Shown piece by piece: positions 44,801 through 51,112 of a stretch of DNA of 64,000 bases. Under the pieces are notes generated by a model, which was not told the origin of the DNA, searched no databases, and saw only the letters and a program-made list of their open reading frames with translations. Both the position numbers and the translations under genes were made by a program. Within the stretch, counting starts at the first letter, position 1. The number at the start of each line of letters is the position of its first letter. The DNA comes from Vreelandella sp042466685 (GTDB taxonomy: Bacteria > Pseudomonadota > Gammaproteobacteria > Pseudomonadales > Halomonadaceae), in contig NZ_CP170448.1 of NCBI RefSeq assembly GCF_042466685.1, positions 4,340,001 to 4,404,000 of the forward strand. The letters run 5' to 3'.

Positions 44801-44930
44801 GCGCCGAGGCCAGGGTATCCCCGGGGTGGCCTTGGTAACGCTGGCCGTTAAAGGTAAAGCTCAACGTGCGGGAGCGATCAATACGGCCGCCTGTGTTAAG
44901 GCGGTACACTTGTTGCTTAGACTGGCTCAT
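41880..44930 (-). CDS. soxA: Sarcosine oxidase alpha subunit
   Basis: The 1016-residue largest subunit begins with a domain that has a 2Fe-2S ferredoxin-like fold (YQGHPGDTLASALLANG). It continues with a dinucleotide-binding domain (DVLVVGAGAAGLAAALAAAR near residue 175), which binds NAD, and ends in a GcvT-like folate domain (about 610-1016) where the methyl-derived carbon is passed to tetrahydrofolate. The enzyme oxidises sarcosine to glycine with hydrogen peroxide formation. It overlaps soxD by ATGA and soxG by 8 bases, so subunits are co-translated in the leftward glyA-soxBDAG-purU run. Confidence 0.94.
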   Translation of the reverse strand: MSQSKQQVYRLNTGGRIDRSRTLSFTFNGQRYQGHPGDTLASALLANGVDIVNRSFKYSRPRGIVAAGAEEPNAIVQLGSSEAGQVPNVRATQQALYEGLTVSSTNGWPNVQRDLMGLIGKLGGQFMPPGFYYKTFMAPASMWLTYEKYIRKAAGLGRSPMEADPDSYDHFNQHCDVLVVGAGAAGLAAALAAARSGARVIVADEQDEMGGSLLASRETLEGKPADQWVVRVLDELAGCENVTLLPRTTANGYHDHNFVTLHERRTEHLSDTAPVENGHRQVRARLHRVRAGQVILCTGAHERPLVYAGNDVPGNLLAGAVSTYIRRYGVAPGRKLVLSTSNDYGYRAALDWKEAGCKVVAIVDAREAPAGDWVDAARAQGIDIITGSAVIEAKGSNRVTAARVAKIDIDAFKVSGSVQELACDTIASSGGYSPVIHLASHTGARPTWRDDIIGFVPGLVKGVQACGGANGCYALGDVLAEGVEAGIKAAAAMGHAVQTVTLPSAERLQQGPAVALFQVPHEKPTLRGPKQFVDLQNDVTAAGIELATREGFESIEHIKRYTAMGFGTDQGKLGNINGMAIAARCLGRSIPEVGTTVFRPNYTPVTFGAIVGRHCRDLFDPERYTALHQWHVERGAEFEDVGQWKRPWYYPQKVNGKTETMHEAVARECLAVREKVGILDASTLGKIDIQGPDAREFLARVYTNKWEKLAVGKCRYGLMCKDDGMVTDDGVTSCLAENHFLMTTTTGGAAAILEWLELWHQTEWPELDVYFSSVTDHWATMTITGPEARKLLAEISDLDLDRDSFKFMDWRSGKVAGVPARVFRISFTGELTFEINVQANYAMHVWQTLFKHGEKYGLTPYGTETMHVLRAEKGFIIVGQETDGSVTPEDLGMQWCVGYDKPYSWIGKRALTRSDTKRENRKQLVGLRPKDPKVILEEGAQIVLDPKHAIPMPMVGHVTSSYYSPILDSGFALAVVKGGHQKLGETVYLPMADGQTHEAEIVSTVFYDPKGERQHV

Positions 44931-45268
44931 GCCCGCACTCCTTCTTGTTGGCTGACCGCGGCCGCCTCGCGAGTCTGATTCTGGCTGTCGGCGGTAATCG
45001 ACGGCTGCTCACCCATTTTGTAAGTCTCGAGAATCTCGTAGCTCACGGTGTGACGCGTCACGTTGAAAAACTTGCGGCAACCCACCGCATGCACCCACAT
45101 TTCATGGTGAACACCACGAGGGTTGTCACGGAAGAACAGGTAGTCACCCCACTCTTCGTCGCTACACGCCTCGGGCTCCTTGGGGCGCTCAATATGCGCC
45201 TGGCCCTTGGGGTGGAACTCCTCTTCCTCACGGTGTTCGCCACAGTAGGGACAATAGATATAGAACAT
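44927..45268 (-). CDS. soxD: Sarcosine oxidase delta subunit
   Basis: The 113-residue small subunit carries a zinc site. CPYCGEHREEEEF lies at residues 6-18, giving two cysteine ligands, and HPKG and CRKFF (about residue 65) provide further candidates. WGDYLFFRDNPRGVHHEMW is the family core. GGAGAA precedes the ATG at 45268. The C-terminal 20 residues are polar and variable. It binds the alpha subunit in the heterotetramer. Confidence 0.92.
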   Translation of the reverse strand: MFYIYCPYCGEHREEEEFHPKGQAHIERPKEPEACSDEEWGDYLFFRDNPRGVHHEMWVHAVGCRKFFNVTRHTVSYEILETYKMGEQPSITADSQNQTREAAAVSQQEGVRA

Positions 45269-45292
45269 GCGAATTCTCCTCTCGTATGAACC

Positions 45293-46543
45293 CTAGTGGG
45301 CAACGCCGGCAGCGCCGTGTTCGTCGATCAGTGCGCCGCTATGGAAGCGGAACATGGAGAACGGCTCGGCAATGGGGTGCATCTCCCCCTTGGCCAGGCT
45401 GGCAGCGAACACATGCCCCGACCCTGGTGTGGCTTTGAAGCCGCCGGTACCCCAGCCGCAGTTGAAGTACAGACCCTTCACCGGCGTTTTGGAGATAATC
45501 GGGCAGGCATCCGGGCAGGTATCAACAATACCGCCCCACTGACGGTTCATGCGCACCCGAGAGAAGATCGGGAACATCTCGACGATCGCCTGAAGCGTGT
45601 GCTCTACGGTGGGGTAGCTGCCGCGTTGACCATAGCCGTTGTAGCCGTCGATGCCCGCACCGATTACCAGGTCGCCCTTATCGGACTGGCTGATGTAGCC
45701 ATGCACCTGGTTCGACATCACCACCGTATCGAGAATGGGTTTGATCGGTTCAGACACCAAGGCTTGCAGCGGATGGGACTCTAACGGCAAGTTAAAGCCG
45801 CCCATCTTGGCCAGCACGCTGGAGTTACCGGCAGTCACACAACCGACGGTTTTGGCTTCAATATCGCCACGATTGGTGTGGACGCCGTAGATCTGGCCGT
45901 CACGAATCTTGAAGCCGGTGACTTCGGTCTGCTGCAGAATATCCACACCATGGGCATCGGCACCGCGGGCGTAGCCCCAGGCCACCGCATCGTGGCGAGC
46001 CACGCCAGCACGCGGTTGCCAGGAAGCCCCCATTACCGGATAGCGAGCGTTCTTGGAGCAGTCCATGATCGGCACCAGCTCCTGCACCCCTTTGGCATCT
46101 AATACTTCGCCGTCAATACCATTCAGCCGATTGGCATTCACCCGACGCTGGATATCGCGCATGTCCTGCAGAGTATGCCCCAGGTTAAGAACGCCGCGCT
46201 GGGAGAACATGACGTTGTAGTTTAGATCCTGGGAAAGCCCTTCCCACAGTTTCATGGCGTGCTCATAGAGAGCGGCCGATTCGTCCCAGAGATAGTTGGA
46301 ACGCACGATGGTGGTATTACGGGCGGTATTACCACCGCCCAGCCAGCCTTTTTCGATCACTGCGACATTCTTGACGCCGAACTCTTTGGCCAGGTAGTAA
46401 GCCGTGGCCAAGCCATGACCACCACCGCCGACGATGATCACATCGTACTGCTTCTTGGGCGTGGGATTACGCCACTGACGCTCCCAGTTTTCGTGGTGGC
46501 TCAGCGCGTGCTTGACCAGGCCGAAGCCGGAATAGCGTTGCAT
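45293..46543 (-). CDS. soxB: Sarcosine oxidase beta subunit
   Basis: The 416-residue flavoprotein is where sarcosine is oxidised. The Rossmann motif VIIVGGGGHGLATAYYLA lies near residue 35. The family places covalent FMN on a histidine and non-covalent FAD in the GxGxxG fold; the RNTTIVRSNYLWDESA segment near residue 80 is typical. The C-terminal part GLYFNCGWGTGGFKATPGSG closes the FAD site. It is preceded by a GAGGAGA ribosome site and follows glyA by 47 bases. Confidence 0.94.
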   Translation of the reverse strand: MQRYSGFGLVKHALSHHENWERQWRNPTPKKQYDVIIVGGGGHGLATAYYLAKEFGVKNVAVIEKGWLGGGNTARNTTIVRSNYLWDESAALYEHAMKLWEGLSQDLNYNVMFSQRGVLNLGHTLQDMRDIQRRVNANRLNGIDGEVLDAKGVQELVPIMDCSKNARYPVMGASWQPRAGVARHDAVAWGYARGADAHGVDILQQTEVTGFKIRDGQIYGVHTNRGDIEAKTVGCVTAGNSSVLAKMGGFNLPLESHPLQALVSEPIKPILDTVVMSNQVHGYISQSDKGDLVIGAGIDGYNGYGQRGSYPTVEHTLQAIVEMFPIFSRVRMNRQWGGIVDTCPDACPIISKTPVKGLYFNCGWGTGGFKATPGSGHVFAASLAKGEMHPIAEPFSMFRFHSGALIDEHGAAGVAH

Positions 46544-46590
46544 AGGTGTCTCCTCAGTTCAGCAGCGCCGGGCCCTGCCGGCAAGCCAAT

Positions 46591-47904
46591 TCAAGCAATG
46601 GATTCGACGGTTTCAGCGGCGGACTCAGCGTAAACAGGGTGCTGGGCACACACGTCGGTCACTTTGGCCTGCACCTCGGCTTCAATGGCAGTCGTGTCTT
46701 TGCCTGCCGCCAATTCGTCTAAGATGTCGCAGATCCAGCCAGCCAGCTCGCTGCACTCGTCGGCATCGAAGCCGCGCGTGGTGACCGCGGGGGTGCCAAT
46801 ACGCAGGCCAGACGTCACAAAGGGGCTTTGCGGGTCGTTGGGCACCGTGTTTTTATTCACCGTGATATGTGCGCGGCCAAGTGCAGCATCCGCATCTTTA
46901 CCGGTAATGCCCTGGCGGATAAGCGAAACCAAAAAGAGGTGGTCGTCGGTGCCACCGGACACCACGTCATAGCCGCGCTCCATAAACACTTTGGCCATGG
47001 CCTGGGCGTTATCGATCACCTGCTGCTGGTAGCGCACAAACTCCTGGTTCATGGCCTCCTTGAACGCTACCGCTTTGGCGGCAATCACATGCATCAACGG
47101 GCCGCCCTGCTGGCCTGGGAAAACCGCGCCATTAAGCTTTTTATACAGCGCTTCGTCGCCATGGGCGGAGAGAATCAAACCACCCCGTGGGCCGCGCAGC
47201 GTTTTATGGGTGGTGGTGGTGACCACATGAGCGAAGGGAAGCGGGCTTGGATAGAGCCCAGCGGCCACTAATCCAGCGACGTGGGCCATATCGACCATCA
47301 ACCAGGCGCCTACCTCATCGGCAATAGCGCGAAAACGTCGCCAGTCCACCACGCGAGAGTAAGCGGAGAAGCCCGCGATGATCATCTTCGGCTGGTGCTC
47401 GCGAGCCAAGCGCTCGACTTCTTCGTAATCGATCTCGCCGGTTTCCGGCTTGAGGCCATACTGCACGGCGTTGTAGTGCTTACCCGAGAAATTGGGGGCA
47501 GCACCATGGGTTAAGTGACCGCCGTGGGCAAGACTCATACCCAATACGGTATCGCCCGGCGATACCAGGGCCATAAACACAGCGGCATTGGCCTGGGCAC
47601 CGGAGTGCGGCTGCACATTGGCATAATTGGCACTAAAAAGATGGCAGGCTCGTTCAATGGCCAAGGCTTCAACCTTGTCGACGAACTCACAGCCACCGTA
47701 GTAACGGCGACCTGGATAGCCTTCTGCATACTTATTGGTCAGCTGTGTACCTTGCGCTTCCATAACAAGTTTGCTGGTGTAATTTTCGGAGGCGATTAAT
47801 TCAATATGTGCTTCTTGGCGAACCGTTTCTTCAGCAATTGCTTCAGCAAGCAAGGTGTCGTAACTGGCCAAACGTGCATTGGGGGAAAAATTATTGTGAA
47901 GCAT
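46591..47904 (-). CDS. glyA: Serine hydroxymethyltransferase
   Basis: This PLP enzyme interconverts glycine plus methylene-tetrahydrofolate with serine. The PLP lysine is in VVTTTTHKTLRGPRGG, and IELIASENYTS and NKYAEGYPGRRYYGG mark the substrate region. The start at 47904 was chosen because AGGAGG is five bases upstream; ATG 47946 would add 14 residues. The result is 437 residues, longer than the 417 of E. coli because of N- and C-terminal extensions. It leads the sox operon, so it is probably a catabolic copy that turns sarcosine-derived glycine and one-carbon units into serine. Confidence 0.92.
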   Translation of the reverse strand: MLHNNFSPNARLASYDTLLAEAIAEETVRQEAHIELIASENYTSKLVMEAQGTQLTNKYAEGYPGRRYYGGCEFVDKVEALAIERACHLFSANYANVQPHSGAQANAAVFMALVSPGDTVLGMSLAHGGHLTHGAAPNFSGKHYNAVQYGLKPETGEIDYEEVERLAREHQPKMIIAGFSAYSRVVDWRRFRAIADEVGAWLMVDMAHVAGLVAAGLYPSPLPFAHVVTTTTHKTLRGPRGGLILSAHGDEALYKKLNGAVFPGQQGGPLMHVIAAKAVAFKEAMNQEFVRYQQQVIDNAQAMAKVFMERGYDVVSGGTDDHLFLVSLIRQGITGKDADAALGRAHITVNKNTVPNDPQSPFVTSGLRIGTPAVTTRGFDADECSELAGWICDILDELAAGKDTTAIEAEVQAKVTDVCAQHPVYAESAAETVESIA

Positions 47905-48224
47905 TAACGCCTCCTCATGAGTCACTTTCTTATTAAGTGCTGACATACCTTTAATGCTGATAAACCCAGGTCGCTCTCAACCAAAGTCCCTATCAACGCG
48001 TTGTTACCGCGATACTATCGTTGGTTTCCGAGCCCAAGATGCTTGCCGACGTCACCACTCGATGCATTTGCGACATCGGCTACATTTAGGTTGCTGCTGA
48101 CGAGAAAGCACCGGAAAAGCCGCCGAAAAAGCCCCATCCCAGCCGGGTATAACCAATGGTGAATGCTTACTTATTAGCGACCAGTACTGTCCAAGATGGA
48201 GGTTTATTGGTTATCACTAAAACC
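47905..48224. other. Upstream region of glyA-sox operon
   Basis: No credible gene is present. This is the space where the promoter for the leftward glyA-soxBDAG-purU run must lie. I looked for a glycine riboswitch and for clear sigma54 or sigma70 boxes and could not assign one. A GbdR-type AraC site is possible but not recognisable by eye. Confidence 0.45.
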
Positions 48225-48262
48225 AAAACGCCCTTTACGGCCATCACCATAAAGGGCGTTTT
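48225..48262 (-). terminator. Intrinsic terminator after gbcB
   Basis: AAAACGCCCTTTA (48225-48237) pairs perfectly over 13 bases with TAAAGGGCGTTTT (48250-48262). It sits 28 bases after the gbcB stop and has T/A tracts in the stem ends, so it can end transcription in the leftward direction and separate gbcB from glyA. Confidence 0.85.
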
Positions 48263-48290
48263 GCGACAGGGATTAAAATGGCTGCCAGCG

Positions 48291-49397
48291 CTAGAAATCC
48301 ACCACCAGATCTCCTTTAGGACGGCTGCAGCAAGACAGGATATAGCCTTCTTCGACATCCTCATCCGTGATACCGCCGTTATGCTCCATTTCCACCTCAC
48401 CCGATTTGAGCTCTACACGGCAAGTACCGCAAATCCCCATACCACAGGCCTTGGGAATATGCAGACCCAGCTTGGCTGCCGCCGCATGAACCGTCTCACC
48501 CGGCTGAATACGCACACTCTTCCCTGAAGAGGCAAACTCGATGCTGTGCAATTCGCTGGTATCGACATTTTCAGCTTCGACTTCCGCCTGCTCAGCCAGC
48601 TCAAGGACATCTTCACGCACCTCAACCGGCGTCGCGCCAAACGACTCCTCATGGTAGTGATCCATGTTGAAGTTGTTGGCACGAAGAATATTTTTGATGG
48701 CGTTCATGTAGGGGGTCGGGCCGCAGCAGAATATCTCCCTTTCCATGAAGTCCGGCACAATGAGTTCGAACAGCGGCTGGGTGAGGTAGCCACGGTAGCC
48801 GGCCCAGGCCTCACCAATGTCCTCCTTGCTCTCGCATATGATATGCAGCTTGAACTCAGGAATGCGCGAAAACATATGCACCAGCTCGCGATGATAAATC
48901 ACATCACGGGGAGCACGAGCGCTGTGTATGAACTCAACGTCCACAGTGGCATTAGTATCAAACAGCCAGCGGGTCATGGACATCAAGGGCGTGATGCCGA
49001 CACCGCCAGAGAGAAACAGTACTTTTTCGGCAGGAAAATCGATGGAGTTGAAGTTGCCTACCGGGCCGTGCACGACCAGTTCATCACCCACTTTCAGGTT
49101 CGCATGCAGCCAGTTGGATACCTTTCCCCCAGGTACTTGCTTAACGGTGATGGAAAAGCTGTAAGGGATCGAAGGGGAGCTGGAAATCGTATAGGAGCGC
49201 ATGATCGGCTGATGGTCAATCTCAAGCTCCAGCGTCACGAACTGACCGGGCTTGAAGAAGAACAGTACAGGCTGCTCGGCCATAAAACAGAACGTGCGCA
49301 CATCCTGGGTTTCCTGGATGACCTTAACACAACGTACCTGGTGGCGGCCGTTGGTCCAGGTTTGGGTCGTGACCGGATTGAAGAAATTGGTTGTCAT
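48291..49397 (-). CDS. gbcB: Glycine betaine monooxygenase reductase component
   Basis: The 368-residue oxidoreductase passes electrons from NAD(P)H to the Rieske oxygenase GbcA. An FAD domain (RSYTISSSP near residue 90) is followed by an NAD domain (LSGGVGITPLMSM near 140) and a C-terminal plant-type 2Fe-2S domain with KACGMGICGTCRVEL and the final cysteine in LSCCSRP. The start is ATG 49397; ATG 49427 would add 10 residues. The gene diverges from gbcA, the same pairing as in Pseudomonas where both are needed to demethylate betaine to dimethylglycine with release of formaldehyde. Confidence 0.92.
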   Translation of the reverse strand: MTTNFFNPVTTQTWTNGRHQVRCVKVIQETQDVRTFCFMAEQPVLFFFKPGQFVTLELEIDHQPIMRSYTISSSPSIPYSFSITVKQVPGGKVSNWLHANLKVGDELVVHGPVGNFNSIDFPAEKVLFLSGGVGITPLMSMTRWLFDTNATVDVEFIHSARAPRDVIYHRELVHMFSRIPEFKLHIICESKEDIGEAWAGYRGYLTQPLFELIVPDFMEREIFCCGPTPYMNAIKNILRANNFNMDHYHEESFGATPVEVREDVLELAEQAEVEAENVDTSELHSIEFASSGKSVRIQPGETVHAAAAKLGLHIPKACGMGICGTCRVELKSGEVEMEHNGGITDEDVEEGYILSCCSRPKGDLVVDF

Positions 49398-49759
49398 TAT
49401 CGCCTCTGCCTGACCAGCCGTTATCACTATGCATCACCGAACCGTAATCGCTATACGGTCAGTACCGTTGAGATGCATTCTGGGGATGCGCCTGCTAGCC
49501 GACTTACCTGACAACGACGCGCACTTACCTCGTGCCACTCTTTATCGTTTAGAAACCTCTTTTTTAGTCGCCACTACGCCACCTAATGTCGCGGGCAGAT
49601 AACTGGCAGGGTGTAGCCTGCAACACAATCTGTCACTGACGTCAGACCACATTTGAATAAAACGCCAGGTTACGCAACAGAACAACAAGATAAACAATCT
49701 TGACTAACGGCCGACTCGCAGCCCTAGAGGGGAAAGCGGTGGTTTACGAGGATACTGGT
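49398..49759. promoter_or_regulatory. Divergent gbcA/gbcB control region
   Basis: The 362 bases between the two divergent starts hold no convincing gene. They must contain both promoters and probably a site for a GbdR-type AraC activator, which controls these genes in Pseudomonas. The part from about 49600 to 49700 is noncoding and contains repeated CAG/CTG-like words, but no operator could be fixed by eye. Confidence 0.5.
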
Positions 49760-51046
49760 ATGCAAAAGTACGTGTTAAACACAATGGATGACCCGCTCGT
49801 CGCGGCCCGGGAGTCAACGGCCAATATGCTGCAAACGAGGGAGCGCAGCTTTTCGCTTCCGCAGCCGTTTTATAACGATGCCCGCCTGTTTGCAATTGAT
49901 ATGCAAGAGGTGTTTGAGAAAGAGTGGCTGTTCGCAGGAATGACATGCGAGATCCCCACCAAGGGTAACTTCATGACCCTGGATATCGGTGACAATCCCA
50001 TTGTCATCGTACGCGGTGGAGAAGGCACCATTCATGCCTTTCACAATGTCTGCCGCCACCGCGGTTCGCGACTTTGCGTAAAGGATAAGGGCAAAGTGGC
50101 AAAACTGGTATGTCCGTATCATCAGTGGACTTACGAGCTTGATGGTCGCTTGCTGTTTGCTGGCAGCGATATGGGCACTGATTTCAACCTTGATCAGTTT
50201 GGCCTCAAGCCGGTCAGCATTTGTACCGCTGGCGGTTTCATCTTTATCAATTTAAGCGACAACCCGACCCCCATGGATGACTTTCTGGAAACGCTCGAGC
50301 ACTATCTTGAGCCCTACCAGATGGACAACGTTAAGGTCGCCACCGAGTCCAGTATCGTCGAGCAAGCCAACTGGAAGCTGGTCATCGAAAATAACCGCGA
50401 GTGTTACCACTGCAACGGTGCGCACCCTGAGCTTCTGAACTCTTTGCAGGAGTTTGATGACACCGACGATCCGCGCGCAACGCCCGCCTATAAGGAACTG
50501 GTGGCATGTAAACAAGCGGATTGGGATGAGGCGAAAGTGCCCTATCAGTTGAAGCGCTTTGGCAAACGCAATCGTCTGACCCGCACGCCACTGCTAGATG
50601 GCATTGTCTCCATGACAATGGACGGTAAGCCCGGCTGTAAGAAGCTAATGGGCCGCTTACCCAACGCTGATATGGGCTCGCTGCGTATCCTGCACCTGCC
50701 CAACTCCTGGAATCACTTCATGGGCGATCACGCGGTGGTGTTCCGCGTACTCCCCCTTGGCCCGCAGCAAACCGTGGTGACCACCAAGTGGCTGGTTCAC
50801 AAGGACGCGGTAGAAGGCGTTGACTACGACCCTGAACAGCTGCGCCGCGTATGGGATGCCACCAACGACCAGGATCGCCAACTGGCAGAAGAGAACCAGC
50901 GCGGAATTAACTCCAAGGCTTACCAACCCGGCCCTTACTCTGAAACTTATGAGTTTGGTGTTATCGATTTTGTCGACTGGTACGCCACTCGGGTGCTTGA
51001 GAATTTAGGCTACGATACCCCGACGCTTCATCTAGCTCAGGGTTGA
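49760..51046 (+). CDS. gbcA: Glycine betaine monooxygenase, Rieske oxygenase component
   Basis: The 428-residue ring-hydroxylating-type oxygenase has a Rieske [2Fe-2S] centre with C-x-H in CRHRGSRLC and C-x2-H in CPYHQWTY (about residues 100-125). The mononuclear iron site lies in ENNRECYHCNGAHPEL near residue 215. It N-demethylates glycine betaine using O2. The start at 49760 has GAGGAT ten bases before; a TTG at 49700 would add 20 unlike residues. Carnitine or stachydrine oxygenases are relatives, but pairing with gbcB and the sox genes favours betaine. Confidence 0.92.
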   Translation: MQKYVLNTMDDPLVAARESTANMLQTRERSFSLPQPFYNDARLFAIDMQEVFEKEWLFAGMTCEIPTKGNFMTLDIGDNPIVIVRGGEGTIHAFHNVCRHRGSRLCVKDKGKVAKLVCPYHQWTYELDGRLLFAGSDMGTDFNLDQFGLKPVSICTAGGFIFINLSDNPTPMDDFLETLEHYLEPYQMDNVKVATESSIVEQANWKLVIENNRECYHCNGAHPELLNSLQEFDDTDDPRATPAYKELVACKQADWDEAKVPYQLKRFGKRNRLTRTPLLDGIVSMTMDGKPGCKKLMGRLPNADMGSLRILHLPNSWNHFMGDHAVVFRVLPLGPQQTVVTTKWLVHKDAVEGVDYDPEQLRRVWDATNDQDRQLAEENQRGINSKAYQPGPYSETYEFGVIDFVDWYATRVLENLGYDTPTLHLAQG

Positions 51047-51061
51047 GGTTCTCAGGATTAT

Positions 51062-51095
51062 AAAAAAAGCCTGGCCCGCTAATGCGGGCCAGGCT
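51062..51095 (-). terminator. Intrinsic terminator after formate dehydrogenase operon
   Basis: AGCCTGGCCCGC (51068-51079) pairs perfectly with GCGGGCCAGGCT (51084-51095) across TAAT. In the leftward direction the stem is followed by seven U (A run 51062-51068). It lies between the convergent gbcA and formate dehydrogenase genes and may also limit read-through from gbcA. Confidence 0.9.
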
Positions 51096-51112
51096 GTAGT
51101 GGTCAAGTGTTT

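Noticed and set aside
44127..44978. A 283-codon rightward frame opposite soxA and soxD
   Set aside because: It is fully antisense to well-conserved soxA/soxD, lacks a ribosome site and has no recognisable domain; long antisense frames are common in GC-rich genes.
47905..48224. Glycine riboswitch upstream of glyA
   Set aside because: No tandem aptamer-like conserved segments could be recognised; only a terminator of the upstream gene is clear.
48156..48527. Small rightward frame in the glyA-gbcB gap
   Set aside because: It runs through the gbcB terminator hairpin and into gbcB; no ribosome site or homology.
48546..49511. A 321-codon rightward frame opposite gbcB
   Set aside because: Shadow of gbcB, whose FAD, NAD and 2Fe-2S motifs are all clear on the other strand.
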